The position numbers and the translations under genes were made by a program. A stretch of 64,000 nt of DNA from NCBI GenBank assembly GCA_963855995.1, contig OY979718.1, forward strand, positions 39,059,059-39,123,058, read 5' to 3'. Positions 1-11,299 of the stretch are shown here, in pieces (position 1 is the stretch's first letter; the number at the start of each line of letters is the position of its first letter). The notes under the pieces were generated by a model, which searched no databases, was not told where the DNA came from, and saw only the letters and a program-made list of their open reading frames with translations. This DNA is from Muricea muricata. Lineage: Eukaryota; Cnidaria; Anthozoa; Malacalcyonacea; Plexauridae.

Positions 1-669
1 CTTTCAAAGCGACTATTAGAGAAGAGCGATATAACAACACATTATGCTGAGAATTTTTCAGGAATTTTCTGTCTTCAACCTCCAGTCTCACCCTCATAAC
101 CAAACCTGAAGTTACTCCTGTCCAGATGCCGATATATCGAGTACCAAATCGCAAGAGGGAAAAAAAATGTTGCCATTGATCAATATGCTAGAGCAGGAAT
201 ACTTGTTAAGGTGAATGATCCGACTCTATGGTGTTCCAACATTCTCTGTCGGGAATCACCATTCAAGGTTCGAGTTTGCATAGACCCAAGTCAAACAATC
301 AAGAAATCGATCAAACGGTCAATATGTCAAATGCCAACATTGAATAAACAACTACATATAAACTCGACAAAGCAAAGGATTTCTCCCTCATTCCTATTAA
401 AGATGGTTCCTTCATGTACCTCATGACGAAAGATCTTCCTTAATGACGAGCATGCATACTTCATATGGAAGACACAGATGGACTCGCCTCCTCTTCGGTG
501 TTCCAGAAGAGTTCTAAAATAAACTGTTAAGTGCTTTGGAAGGACTAGATGGTATTGCTATAATCGCTGATGATATACTCGTATAAGGCACAGCGGACAC
601 TTACGAGGAGGCAGAAGCAAACCATGATACAAACGTATTGCAAAAGATCTAAGGTTCAACCCAACAAAG

Positions 670-1023
670 TTTCAATTCAAGAAGAAGCAAATCAAGTTTG
701 TGGGACGTATCATTACCGCGGACGGCATTAAGGCAGATCCAGAAAAAGTGGATGCCATTATTCATATGAAAGCATCGCACGACAAAACAAGCCTTCTCCG
801 TTTTATCGGCATGATCAATTATCTTTCACCTTACTGTGAGAACATGAACTCCGTGATACACCTACTGACGGAACTAACGAAAAAAAATATGCCGTTTATA
901 TGGTCAGAAATACAAAATGATGCATTCAACAAGGCAAGGAATATAATTGCCACTTCACCAGTACTGCAGTACTTCACTGTACAGCAGCCAGTGAGATTGC
1001 AAGTTGATGTAAGTCAACTCTAA
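670..1023 (+). pseudogene. gypsy reverse transcriptase end (palm/thumb to RNase H)
   Basis: An open stretch with the conserved gypsy order: GRIITADGIKADPEKVDAI, then LLRFIGMINYLSPYCENM, then a segment leading to RNase H (ATSPVLQYFTVQQPVRLQVD). The last block holds the first RNase H aspartate. The catalytic DD box lies just upstream, about 30 codons earlier, in a broken frame. The stop at 1021-1023 cuts the RNase H domain, whose later parts continue in other frames. Confidence 0.8.
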
Positions 1024-1348
1024 CCGGTCGCGTTTACGTCGTGTAGTCTAACTTCAACAGAAAAAGGCAACTCTCAATTTGAGAAGGAGTGTCTTGCGAT
1101 CTGCAATGCTTTTACCAAGTTTGATCACTGGGTCTATGATCATCCATGTATCGAAGTTCATACAGACCACAAACCTCGAGAAACTATATTTGAAAAATCC
1201 CTCAACAAGACACCAGCAAGGCTACAAAGGATGTTGTCACGATTACGAAGATACCAATTTAATGTTGTATATATGAAGGGAACTTCGTTACCCATAGCTG
1301 ATACTCTCTCCAGAGCGTCGTTGACAACGTTATTAACCAATCATATGA

Positions 1349-1615
1349 GTGGATTTGACGTTTTTCGAGTGGACACAGACAGATTACACACTTAAACTGT
1401 TATATTTAACAATTCAAAAGGGCTGGTCTAATAACCGGGATGATCTTAACGAATGTCTGCGACCATATTGGAATTACAGGGATAAACTATCGATAAATGA
1501 TGGTCTCATTTTAAAAGGACATCAGACTGCAATACCACCTTCCACGCAACGCGATATTCTTTTAAAGGTATACAAGAATCACTTCGGCCTGGAAGTATCA
1601 ATGTGTGCCCCCTGA
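1349..1615 (+). pseudogene. gypsy integrase N-terminal (zinc-binding) fragment
   Basis: The translation WTQTDYTLKLLYLTIQKGW followed by a LRPYWNYRDKLSINDGLILK block and PSTQRDILLKVYKNHFG is the typical region between RNase H and the H2C2 zinc finger of Ty3/gypsy integrases. The Cys pair is lost in the next, frame-shifted stretch. Confidence 0.75.
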
Positions 1616-1659
1616 TTAAGAACCAATGAAGTCATTACCAGAACCCAACTTCTATGGCA

Positions 1660-1975
1660 GATATCTATTCAAACTAGAGCAAAAATCTTATTTACTAACC
1701 GCATGCCATTTTTCGGACTGGATTGAGGTCGATACCTTGTCAGATACACGCTCAGCTACAGTTATTAATGCTACCAAAGCTCATTTTGCTTGATATGGGA
1801 TTCCTCGAATATGTCATACGGATAACAAGCCACAGTTCATTAATAAGGCGAACCAGGGTTTTGCCTCATCATATCATTTCAAACATACAAGATCATCTCC
1901 TTATTATCTCCAGGGAAACAGTCGAGCAGAAGCGGCAGTGAAAGTTGTAAAAAGCATGTTAAAAATTCAGATGAC
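1660..1975 (+). pseudogene. gypsy integrase core fragment
   Basis: Out of frame with the previous piece. The plus strand reads a catalytic-core-like segment (YLLTACHFSDWIEVDTLSD, then GIPRICHTDNKPQFINK, then NSRAEAAVKVVKSMLK). These carry the first D, the second D and the E of the DDE triad in a degraded context. Several stops make it non-functional. Confidence 0.7.
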
Positions 1976-2397
1976 TTCCATACAGCATTATTAAACTAAC
2001 GAAATACACCGCAGCAAGGCCATACGTATTCCCCAGCACAATGGATGATAAATCATCGTACCCGCACGTTACTACCAACATCTAACGTCATTTTGAAGTC
2101 TAGTCTCATTGATACAGGCACCGTATTTAAAGAAATAAGCCAGAAAAGGGCAAATGCCAAACTCATCTATGATCGGAAAGCAACGGTGGAACATATACAA
2201 TCAACCTCAGGCTCTTTTGTATATGCCAAACCCCCATCGCAATGCAGAGGGGACAACCCTGGATATACGGGAAGATCATCGCCCAAAATAACAGGTCATA
2301 CACCATACAAATGCCACAACGAGCTATCAGACGGAACCGAATCTACATAAAACCGGCGACTGCCCCTTCTTCACCACACTTGTTTCACCAATGATTC

Positions 2398-2472
2398 GAG
2401 TATACCAAACCGAGCCCACGACCTCTTAGTTTCCGGACAAGCGCGCTACCACTGCGCTACCGAGAACTCAGT
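2398..2472 (-). repeat. tRNA-like remnant (pseudo-tRNA or SINE head)
   Basis: The minus strand shows an A-box-like D arm (TAGCGCAGTGGTAGCGCGCT) followed at tRNA spacing by an anticodon-like arm and a weak T arm (GTGGGCTCGGTTTGG). The T loop does not match TTCGANTC well and no acceptor stem closes. I read it as a decayed tRNA-derived sequence, not a gene. Confidence 0.45.
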
Positions 2473-2554
2473 ACTCGGCGAAAGGTTTTATCGCGATCTG
2501 GTTCGAGTGATGATGTGATGTTATGTCTGCTTCGTACTTTACGCTTATATAAAT

Positions 2555-3056
2555 TACTAGAAAAACATGCATGCAGCAACCCCTCGCCACTAACTAAGAG
2601 CATGCAACTATATTTTCGGAATTACATGAAGTACTTATAAAGGTTGTTGTCATAGCAACACGGCAATTGTTATATTAATTTTTCAAGATGACAAAATATT
2701 GGGTTTTTAATCCTTGCTTTATTGACAATTTTTTAAAATGGCACAACATTTGTCATCGGCATGTTATTACGCCAAATGTAAGCTTAAATTTGGTATAAAA
2801 TACGACCTACTAATTACATATATTAGACGTTTTGAAATATTTATGAAACTAAATTTTTATCTACATAAACTTTGAGTTTGAAACAAAACCATTTCAAGCC
2901 AATTTTGTATCTTCGCTCATACTCTTTTACATGTAAAGTTCGTCAATATTTTGAAATACAGTAATAAGAAGACAGTCTTGCATTTACGAAACATAAACTT
3001 ACTCTGGAATTTAAACAATAAACAGTGAATAGACTGGAGGAGTACGGCTACGCCGT
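2555..3056. repeat. Dispersed repeat, copy A (partner at 54010-54527)
   Basis: The order of matching blocks is shared with 54010-54527 in the same orientation: ACATGCATGCA, ACCCCTCGCC, CTATATTTTCGGAA, CATAGCAACACG, AAACCATTTCAAGCCA, ACAGTCTTGC and TACGGCTAC. Similarity may extend to a TTAGTAACCCTCG block at about 3430 and 54919. No coding capacity seen; family unknown. Confidence 0.65.
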
Positions 3057-4063
3057 ATAAAGCATTAAAACACAAGTACAAATATGCATTATCAACAAAC
3101 TTGCCTTGTGTTTCACGCCGTAGTCAATTATTGGCGCTTCTCTGTATTTTCCCAGAATTAATCTCTCTTCAAGAGTCAATGACCACCCTTCGTTGGTTGT
3201 GAAAGTTGCTAAATCTTTTTGCAAAAATACAAAATATTGTAGTGCAAAAAGCAACTTTAGATATTTGCTGTCAGTTGAATTCGTGATTAATCAATCAACA
3301 ATAAATTTTAAACCTGGCCAATCAGTGTTAGCCATTCATGATAGTCCGCCATATTGTTGAGATCAGTGAGGACATACCACTTTTCTACCTATCACGAGCA
3401 ACGACTTTCAACTCCGCTAATACGAAATTAGTAACCCTCGCCCCGGGCTTACGCCCGGAACGGATTGTAATGTAATTCTAGACGTGATGGTAAATGTTAA
3501 TACTAGTTATTAGTCTAGTTTGTAAGGTTTCTAAGATATCGTGATGAGAGCGATAAAACTGGATATCACCTCGTCCCGAGTGCGATAACCTATTTATCAC
3601 ATAGCTACTTTTGCCTTGATCATACAAAAACATATAAAATAGACTTAACACAGAGAAAATAACAGAAACAAACAAAGAATAACTTATCTTTTAATAGTTG
3701 CAAGTTTCTGTGTGATTTTCTCACCCTAATAATGTTTTTAAATCGTTTATTTTGTAAAATTTCACGTCGACAATCCTTCGGTCAGACGCCATCTTTGTTT
3801 TGACAGCGACAAATTTAACAGGACAAAAAGCGATATCAGGGACATATCGTTTTTATATCACGTGCACCGTACATATATATGAGGGCGACAACAGGGCATC
3901 GATTTTCCTCGAAGCGAGGAAAAAGGCTCTGGCTCACAAGAAGGGTTCATAAGTCATCTGAATAAATTAGCTCTAATTACTAAGCATTGCTATAACCATA
4001 TGTGGAAACTTTGACTTTTTAAATAGTGTGTTCAGAGAATGTACAAGAGCAAAAAATACGTAC
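3057..4063. other. Non-coding stretch downstream of SLC22 copy 1 exon 3
   Basis: By gene order this would be intron 3 of SLC22 copy 1. I searched it by eye on the minus strand for the exon 4 signature (SESPRW) and found none. It contains a short GC-rich inverted motif (CCCCGGGCTTACGCCCGG, around 3441) after a TTAGTAACCCTCG block that also occurs near 54919. Otherwise nothing recognised. Confidence 0.4.
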
Positions 4064-4262
4064 CAATAGATACCAAGAACAGGAACTGCAGCGATAGCTG
4101 TCACAAGTAAAAATGTTCTCCACGCAGGAATTAAATACGCAATTAGAGGCAAAAGCGATGTTGCCACAGCCCAAAACTGGAAGTATCCAGCCCCCATCCA
4201 TGAACGATATCGTTCTGTTGTGAATTCCGTAAGCATTGGAAAGATACTGCAGTTTTGAAATC
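4064..4262 (-). CDS. SLC22 copy 1, exon 3
   Basis: Acceptor TATAG before 4262, donor GTACGT after 4064. Encodes MLTEFTTERYRSW, then TM5 and TM6, ending inside the codon for the tryptophan of GIYW. Same phase and length as exon 3 of copy 2. Confidence 0.85.
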
Positions 4263-6813
4263 CTATATAATTAGATACGGTAATTAGAGATTTCCGCGTC
4301 ACGAATTCTAAAGAAGCACTTGTTTTTAGTTTGTTCTGCAGCAGAATGATGTTCTATGGTGATGAGGATCGATGGTCGATGCAGCGATGTCATTATGCTT
4401 GAAAAACGCCATCTTTTCAACACAACTATTATCGCGAACATCCTTTTCTCTTTACTAAGGCCTGGAGGACTGACCTTCCTAAGCCAATAATGACCATGGC
4501 AAGCACTGAGCGAATATCTTCGTGAAGGCTCATATTAGCATATTTGTAAATCTGCCATCTTGAGTATGGTTTCTGCCAGGCGCTTCCCCGATAATTTTCT
4601 CATTATCTCCCACGTGTGCGTATTTGCCATAGAACATTAAAGCACCACACTGGGAAACATGGAGAACATTGGCAGGAACCAATGTTTCCTTAACAATATT
4701 TCCTAGTGTTGCTGGACCTTAAGTATACTTCATATGTAAGAACGAACATCTCCACACACTAACTATATCGCCGAACTTAACTACAGCGCTTAGTTATTGG
4801 ACGCAAATTGCTGTAGGTATTACGATACACATTTTCAATATTTACTTAATGAACAGCTTTGAAAGCCTCGTTGCCACGTGTTACTTACATGATGCGAAAT
4901 AGCAGAAGCGTGCCTTCCTAGGGACGTATAGTTGTTGAGACTCTATCACACATTCAGTATTTAAAATGAATATACGTGATATTTATAGCATGCACGATTA
5001 GTTGGAATGTGTAACTTGCTTGAAAGAATTTAGATATTTTTCAGTAGCAAAATAATTTAAATGGCTTTCAGTATCCACAATCATCTTTATCGATCAGACT
5101 AAAAATCACAGTAGAATACATATCGCATTGGCACCTAGTTTACTCTTAACATCAGAGCTTTCCGGAAAGCGGCTTAAATTAACCGTGTAAGGTCTGCGTA
5201 CCTGTACCAAGGCCAATGAAAACGCGGCAAACAATAAAAACGACAAAGGATTTAGGGAAAACTATAACCCATGTAGCAAGCACCATAAGAAAAACGCCAG
5301 CGTACGCAGTGATTCTTCTACCAAAATTATCTGCAAAAACGCCCCCAACCAATAAAGCAGCCAACATTCCAGCCCATGAAGATGATTGAGCGATAGACAA
5401 CAAAATGGAGTCATCACAAACTAGATCGTACTGAAACAGAAGAAAAAATGAAATATGTGTTGTAAATTAAATATTTTGTCATAACCTTAGCATGGCAAAC
5501 CGAAAAATGCATTGATGCTCCTTGGGATGCATTGAAGTTGTTCTAAATTTTTAAGACAACAGTGGGGTAACGTTGCATCAGCCCCATTAGGGAGAAGTGC
5601 GGTAGCGCATACCCGCGGTGTAGAGAACTTTCAAATAATAATACAGTCTGAAATGCCCCCATCCTGGCCTTTGTAGGATAACTTTGTGGTATCCTGATCT
5701 GCTGAAAAACGATAGTGTAACATTTTCAACCCTCATAACATGAGTCTTTCCCGACTACTCGTTTCTGTCTTATAATGTGAGCAAGATACATGTAGTGAAT
5801 GAAGAGTCGTGACCATACATCTATTTAAGTAAAGGTTGTTCTTTCAAAAACGTAAACTGTAGCTAAACCACGAGCGTCCAAGGGATGACGCGTTAATGCT
5901 TATTTTTATCTCTAAGCTAGGAATTTTCCTTCCAAACAGCATTGAAGGCACACAGGAAACCTACAAAGGCAAATTTACTTGCTACAAAGGAAGTTCCCCG
6001 AGTATGCAGTTCCCTCAGTTTACGCTTCCAGAAAGACAGTCAACCTTAATCGAAATAGCTGCATAGTGCCTTAATTAGGCTGGGGTTAGGCATCACATAA
6101 AGTCTGGTATTAATCAACAGTGGAAGTATTGATGGGCACAGTGATGGGAGAAAGAACTCATTAAAGAAGTCATGGACAACATGTGCAATTTTTTTAATAA
6201 TATTTTAACAAAATTCGAATCGTGTTCATGCAAAGTTGCAACATCGTCATCAATAATAAAAAATCAAATCGGTATCTCCTTGTAGGCCCGCCATCGAAAA
6301 AATCCGAATAGAAACTATAAAAAATATAAACTGTAGCAGCTGCAAGTTCAGTCGTTTACACGAAATCTACGACATGAAATCTGCGTGTATGCAAAATTGC
6401 AATAATCGTTAGGCATGAGTTATTTTACTAAAGGTCTGGGGAGGGGGGGGAGTGAAAGACCAGGACCGGTTGTAATTAAAATTTTACTGTGTTATCTATT
6501 TGGAAAATTTTAAAAAAATTACCTCGGTAACAGTGGATGTAAAATCATTAACGAACGTCCAAGCTTCTCTCGGCATTTCACATCTTGCTTCATAATCATC
6601 ACTGGTTAATGTTATTGATTCGTTAAATCTGCACACGGTATTATTCATATATCCTTCAACACATTTCCAGTCTGGCTCTGCTGCTACAAACGTCACTATC
6701 ATAGTAGCGAACGTGGCAGTTAATAATAAATAACCCGTAATCATCAACAAGTACCATTGGTACTGGCGAAATTGACCAATCTTCATAAAAACATTGTCTA
6801 TCGTTACAGTCAT
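4064..6813 (-). CDS. SLC22-type organic ion transporter, copy 1 (exons 1-3, partial)
   Basis: This is the 5' part of a second SLC22-like (organic cation/anion transporter, MFS) gene. The exons are 6523-6813, 5202-5430 and 4064-4262 (291, 229, 199 nt), joined by GT-AG introns in phases 0 and 1. Each exon has the same length as in copy 2. The translation gives an N-terminal membrane helix and an extracellular loop with four cysteines and two N-glycosylation sequons (NNT, NES). The MFS loop motif GGVFADNFGRR and helices 3-6 follow. By eye about three quarters of residues match copy 2. Exons 4-9 are not seen in 1-4063, so the gene either continues past the window edge or is truncated by the gypsy element. 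A pyrimidine-rich AG lies just upstream of the ATG, suggesting a 5' UTR intron. All three exons are open. Confidence 0.85.
4340..4655. repeat. Dispersed repeat in intron 2 of SLC22 copy 1 (related to 18690-18990)
   Basis: Shares long near-identical blocks with 18690-18990 (CATCTTTTCAACACA, ACATCCTTTTCTC, TGGAGGACTG, AATATCTTCGTGAAGGCT, GGTTTCTGCCAGGCGCTTCC, GCCATAGAACAT). Its ends keep a reduced form of the terminal inverted repeat of the fuller copy (GATGTTCTATGG at left, CCATAGAACATT at right), so it looks like a deleted non-autonomous DNA transposon. Confidence 0.65.
5202..5430 (-). CDS. SLC22 copy 1, exon 2
   Basis: Acceptor TTTCAG before 5430, donor GTACGC after 5202. Encodes YDLVC (last loop cysteine), TM2, the GGVFADNFGRR motif, TM3 and TM4 up to GLGTG. 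Fully open. Confidence 0.85.
6523..6813 (-). CDS. SLC22 copy 1, exon 1
   Basis: Starts at ATG 6811-6813. It encodes 97 residues: cytosolic N-terminus, TM1 and the extracellular loop up to the conserved TVTEV end. The donor is GTAATT after 6523. A possible 3' splice site lies about 30 nt upstream of the ATG. Confidence 0.85.
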
Positions 6814-6936
6814 TGTGTAAGCTTGTTGGACTCAGCCGTTGCTAAAAAAAAGTAAGTTGCTCAAAAATTGATTGTCAATCCAGCATTTTTGGATCTAAGA
6901 TGGCTTACCTACAGTACAATAGCAGATCCATTTACA

Positions 6937-8786
6937 CTGCGACCCACGATATTAGTTTTATAAGATATTTATGCCGTGCGTATTCAAAATGAGCATTGCT
7001 ATTCATTAAAACTTACGAACATCAAAACAAAGTTGTGATAAGATCTTTACGATGTTGATATTTGATGTTAGTCACATGACTGAAAAAATATGGGGCTGTT
7101 CCATATTTGAGGCGGACCACGCTATTAGTTTTAAAAATAAGGTAACACGACAGGACGTCGTTTTTAACTTAATTGGAAGTGGAAACGACATTCTTTAACC
7201 AAACACAGCACAGGTAACAACAAGAGAATGTTTTAGTTAGAAAGTAAACGAACTTGGTGCCATATTTTTCGAAGAATACGTGGAACGGCGGAAAAGAGGG
7301 ATTCTGGACTTCTAAAATGGATAAGAATGGGAGGTATTAGGCGTTTGAAGGAGAACTGTTCGTAAATTATCATGAGCAACGTCTATCAACATTTTGAGAA
7401 AGTTTGCTTTGCCATATATCTTCAAAACTAGCAATGATGGATTCCTGGTAAGCAATAATGATTCTAAAAATATTCCTTAACTACTGTCATGGAAGAAACG
7501 TTTGAAACTGGATTAAGCGAAAAGTGCATGAAAGCACACAATAGGTCGAGACAGACAAGTCGAGATCAACATGATAATGCCCTAATGCTGGGAAAAGGAA
7601 CTTCTGATGAAAAGCTTTAGGTACCTGCAAAAGAAGTGGTAAAACGATAATTTAGATCCGTATTACTAGCAACCAACATGTCATGTGGGCCTAAATGTGC
7701 AAAAGAGACCTCTGATCCCTATTTCCGCTGTTACTGCAGCAGAACTCGTTTACTTTACCACTTTTTTGTTGACTCCTTAGCCTCGCCGGTCACATACCAT
7801 CATTGAATATCAATAATCTAACCCAGGCATGCATTTTCCAAGCTTTATCATGCTGATCCGTTTGCCCGTCAAAAGGACAAACTTCTGTTGTGCTCTTGTT
7901 ACCTCGTACCATACAGGTTACCTTTTGCCAGTTGTGAGGGAATACCAATACAGATAGGTCGTTATAGACTCCAAACTTTTATTTAGTTATTCAACTCTTA
8001 GGTTATACAATTTATATATATTTATCTGACTTCGTCTGAGATGCTCTCTCTTCAACAGCGTAACACTAACTCTCTCGTGTACTCTGACACACTCTGTTTT
8101 ATGCATGGACTGTTTTCTATCTAAATTAAACATTAACTAAATTGCTATTCTAGTTGCTAGATCATGTAACAATGACGTCAGTCGATTTAACTTCTAGACT
8201 TGTAACACTCCCAAGCATTTTTTGCCTCAATCCAGTCTCGAGCGTTTATTCCACGACACCAGTGGAGGTACTTTTAGAATTATTATTGCTTACCAGGAAT
8301 CCATCATTGCTAGTTTTGAAGATATATGGCAAAGCAAACTTTCTCAAAATGTTGATAAACGTTGAATGACGATAGACGTTCAAACGCCTAATACCTCCCA
8401 TTCTTATCCATTTTAGAAGTCCAAAATCCCTCTTTTCCGCCGTTCCACGTTCCTTCAACTATGACACCAAGTTCGTTTACTTTCTAACTAAAACATTCTC
8501 TTGTTGTTACCTATGCTGTGTTTGGTTAAAGAATGTCGTTTCCACTTCCAGTCAAGTTAAAAATGACGTCCTGTCGTGTTATCATATTTTTAAAACTAAT
8601 AGCGTGGTCCGCCTCAAATATGGAACAGCCCCATATTTTTTCAGTCATGTGACTAACATCAAATATCAACATCGTAAAGATCTTCTCACAACTTTGTTTT
8701 GATGTTCGTAAGTTTTAATGAATAGCATGCTCATTTTGAATACGTACGGCATAAATATTTTATAAAACTAATATCGTGGGTCGCAG
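6937..8786. mobile_element. Large fold-back (TIR) element upstream of SLC22 copy 1
   Basis: The left arm, about 6937-7525, is the imperfect reverse complement of the right arm, about 8219-8786. Both run for over 550 bp, beginning CTGCGACCCACGATATTAG at the left and ending in its complement ...GGGTCGCAG at the right. The centre (7526-8218) contains a solo-LTR-like sequence. No transposase is recognised. No clear target duplication was found. The left end lies about 124 bp upstream of the copy 1 ATG, so it sits in that gene's leader or promoter. Confidence 0.8.
7933..8207 (-). repeat. LTR-like sequence inside the fold-back element
   Basis: On the minus strand a 275-bp block starts TGTTACAAGTC and ends CCCTCACA. 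It contains a TATATATAAAT box and an AATAAA signal about 45-50 bp from its end, all typical LTR features. It is followed by ACTGGCAAAAGGTAACC, which could be a primer-binding site (TGG start). No second LTR or pol is seen, so it is a solo or truncated LTR. The type is inferred only from these end motifs. Confidence 0.5.
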
Positions 8787-8814
8787 AGTATCTATGTTAC
8801 GGGCCCAGGCTTAT

Positions 8815-8955
8815 GCAAACATTGATTCTTAGAGCGGCGGTCTAGAATCCCGAAGACGCGAGTTCAAACCCTGCTCAAGACAAAGTCAAAGAATTTTTCG
8901 TTGTTCTCTGCAGTATAAGCAGTACATCAGAGAAAGCGGGGCCAAAAATAAAATA
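8815..8955 (+). repeat. tRNA-derived SINE fragment
   Basis: Carries the middle and tail of the SINE family also found at 28.7-29.3 kb: GAGCGGCGGTCTAGAA, a B box (GAGTTCAAACCC), CTCAAGACAA, then AATTTTTCGTTGTTCTCTGCAGT. The A box region is degraded. Confidence 0.6.
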
Positions 8956-9780
8956 ACATCATCATCAAAAACATAAATAAATATCTTTAAACGTAATCAA
9001 ATATCAAATAAGGATCTGGGGCAATAGCAAAAAAGTGAAGCCAAAGGTAGCGGAAATTGGATGGGCTGTAACACGCCAATTATATTGTTACAATTATTAT
9101 CTAAAAAGATTTATGCACGGTAGCCTTCAACTTACGCAATTTTAATTATTAAAAAGCAAAATTGTATCAGATAGTTCAACGGAAACAGTAAAGGCTGATA
9201 AACACGCGATTTACCGACACCGGTCTGCTAAACAAACAATTGCTTGATGGGCATGCAGCTACTGCCCAAAAAGTATAGGAATTTAATACCTCGAAAGTGC
9301 ACATACAGCACATGTGTAAATAAAGACCCCAGAGCTGTAGGCCTAAGGAGCTTTATATAAACATACATCCCGATTAGCCTAATTTCATGGCCTTTTCGGT
9401 AATAATTCCACGTTCTCAGTACTCGAAACTGAATCTTAATCCAAGCTCTAAATCTAATCGAATCTTCAATCCATTGAAGTGAAACATGACAAATAAAACG
9501 TTCCTAGTTTATCAACCTAGTTTTCAAGGTAACTTAGTGTTTATCAAAACCTCAGTACAACCAAGCAAACCTATACTGGCTTTCTCCCTTTAAAACAATG
9601 CTAATATTATTGCTAAGAAGATGCAATCCATCATTTAAAGCGTTGTGAAATACTGAATCGCTCTCAATGTAATTTGAGGTTTAATACTCTAGCAAAGGTT
9701 CTTGAAGAGGACAAGATTATTTCACACGTCATCATTGTCAGAACATTTAATTTCGACTCTTGGCCATTTTAGCCTGTTTA
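8956..9780. other. Unassigned non-coding stretch
   Basis: No open frame, repeat partner or splice-bounded exon was recognised here. AT-rich with no notable tandem structure. Confidence 0.4.
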
Positions 9781-9787
9781 AATATTG

Positions 9788-9974
9788 CAACCGATCCGAA
9801 CGTTGTACCCCAATAAAATTACTGGGTACAACGTTTGATAATTCCAATACTTATTGGAATTGTCATTTCATGCATATAAAATGACCCTGACCCAAACCTT
9901 AACCCTAACCGTGATAATCCCAGCAATTTATGGGATACAATAATTTTATTGGGATACAACGTTCGGATCGGGTG
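9788..9974. mobile_element. 187-bp MITE with 7-bp target duplication
   Basis: Terminal inverted repeats (CAACCGATCCGAACGTTGTA at left, its complement with one change at right) are flanked on both sides by AATATTG (9781-9787 and 9975-9981). The centre holds a second short inverted repeat and a telomere-like CTTAACCCTAACC run. Non-coding. Duplication length and TIR do not settle the superfamily; hAT-like is possible. Confidence 0.75.
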
Positions 9975-10129
9975 AATATTGCGCGCTGGTAGATAACACA
10001 ATTCACGCGTTTCGCAACGACACGGTTAATGTCGAAACTAAAGCGTCCATTAACAAGATCTATTTAAAGATGGAGTCTATCAATGTTTGTTTTTGAGGCT
10101 TTCGCAGACGATGGTCTCTGAAGATATCG

Positions 10130-10750
10130 GTTACATTTAAAATAATAGCGTTAGAGAGCTGCTGAATACCATTGCATTCGGCAAACTCTGTTAGTTTCTC
10201 GACAGTTTTGAGGGCTTCGGGTATAGACGTGATCACTGGCTGTGGTAGGTCGCAGTCAAATTCAATATCTTCATCGCCATCTGCCGTCCTGTGAGACTTT
10301 CTGAATAATCATGGCACCAACATCGACCCGCCAGGTTGGTACCTCACTGCACCATTGGCTCTTCACAAGTTTTAACCTCCACTTTAGCAATCAAAAATTC
10401 TTGAGCTGATGTATGGTTTGGCAAGTTTAACCAGGCACACAACTCTTCGAGATTTTTCATTTCTTCATAATCACAAAGATCGTCATCACCATCTATTCCG
10501 CCCATTTCTTGTGGAAAGAGACCAACCTAAAAAAGCACCTCTAGATTGGCTCCTCGCTAATTTCATCCCAGGCCTTTTTCCCCATTGTATCGACATGAGT
10601 AGCTCATGAATTGATTTCGTGATCTCACTTGCTGTCAATTTTCCATCAACTTTACTGCACCCGTACCGCAATAACATTCGCTTTGTTTTCACTTTCCACT
10701 GCTTGGTAATTCCAACGTCAAGTGGTTGGCTTCGTGACTAATCTTCGTAT
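10130..10750 (-). pseudogene. pogo/Tigger-like transposase remnant (DDE C-terminal part)
   Basis: The minus strand reads QPLDVGITKQWKVKTKRMLL, then GKLTASEITKSIHELLMSIQW, then KKAWDEISEEPI in a shifted frame, with a stop. The QPLDVG block and the AW-x-EIS-x-E-x-I block are hallmarks of the end of the DDE domain in pogo/Tigger (jerky-like) transposases. The acidic C-terminal tail is scattered over several frames down to about 10130. The upstream part (higher coordinates) ends where the BEL/Pao 5' LTR begins at 10843, so the retroelement may have inserted into it. Inactive. Confidence 0.75.
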
Positions 10751-10842
10751 CGTCGTTCTGATCTTCGAGACGTCGTATTTTTTGGCAAAAATGCGAGCTT
10801 GATATTGCTGAAGTGTTTAATAGGAAATGGCGGATGACAAGG

Positions 10843-11141
10843 TGTTGGAAAGTTGACAGATATACATTAATTAGGGATAGTATATAGGATTATATATCAA
10901 CAGAAATTGAACTTTTTATTACAGAATGCTAAAGTAGGGTAATGCAATTAGACGGGTAACAGTTGATTGACAAGATAAGTACGAGCGTGAGAGATAAATA
11001 TAATCTGAGAGTATTGCGAGAGTGAGAGACTTGACGTGAAGAGCCGGTGAGCAAGGAGTGATTATTGTAGCGAAAAAACCCCCATAACAACCAAGTCTTA
11101 GCGTGAATCTTTAGTGTTGGGAAAAAACAATTCCCGATACA
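10843..11141 (+). repeat. BEL/Pao 5' LTR
   Basis: Begins TGTTGGAAAG and ends CCCGATACA (TG...CA), 299 bp. Followed directly by a TGG-starting tract (11143-11160, TGGCACCTCCGACGGG), the expected position of the tRNA primer-binding site. The first 60 bp recur at 13582. Confidence 0.75.
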
Positions 11142-11158
11142 GTGGCACCTCCGACGGG

Positions 11159-11299
11159 ATGGCTGACACTCAGTCATCAGAAGATCTTATAAAATTGCTA
11201 AAAACAAAAGCTGACCTACATAGGCTTGTAAACGGAAAGACAAAGGAAATAATAACCAAAGGAAAAACAAGTGAGTTGGAACGACAAAGACGCGAATAG
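11159..11299 (+). pseudogene. BEL/Pao gag start
   Basis: ATG at 11159 just after the primer-binding site. Encodes MADTQSSEDLIKLLKTKADL and a charged RQRRE end before a stop at 11297-11299, similar in style to BEL/Pao gag N-termini. The rest of gag is deleted. Confidence 0.6.

Larger units (their letters stand above)
1..2380 (+). mobile_element. Degenerate Ty3/gypsy retrotransposon, pol region
   Basis: Pieces of a gypsy polyprotein run in order on the plus strand, broken by many stops and frameshifts. The reverse transcriptase active-site region reads IIADDILV near 553-582. The RT end follows (670-1023), then RNase H remnants (about 1024-1340), the integrase zinc-binding region (1349-1615), the integrase core (about 1660-1975) and a basic integrase tail (about 2200-2380). 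No LTR is visible inside the window; the left end is cut by the window edge. It lies at the 3' side of SLC22 copy 1, whose exons 4-9 are not found here. Non-functional copy. Confidence 0.85.
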
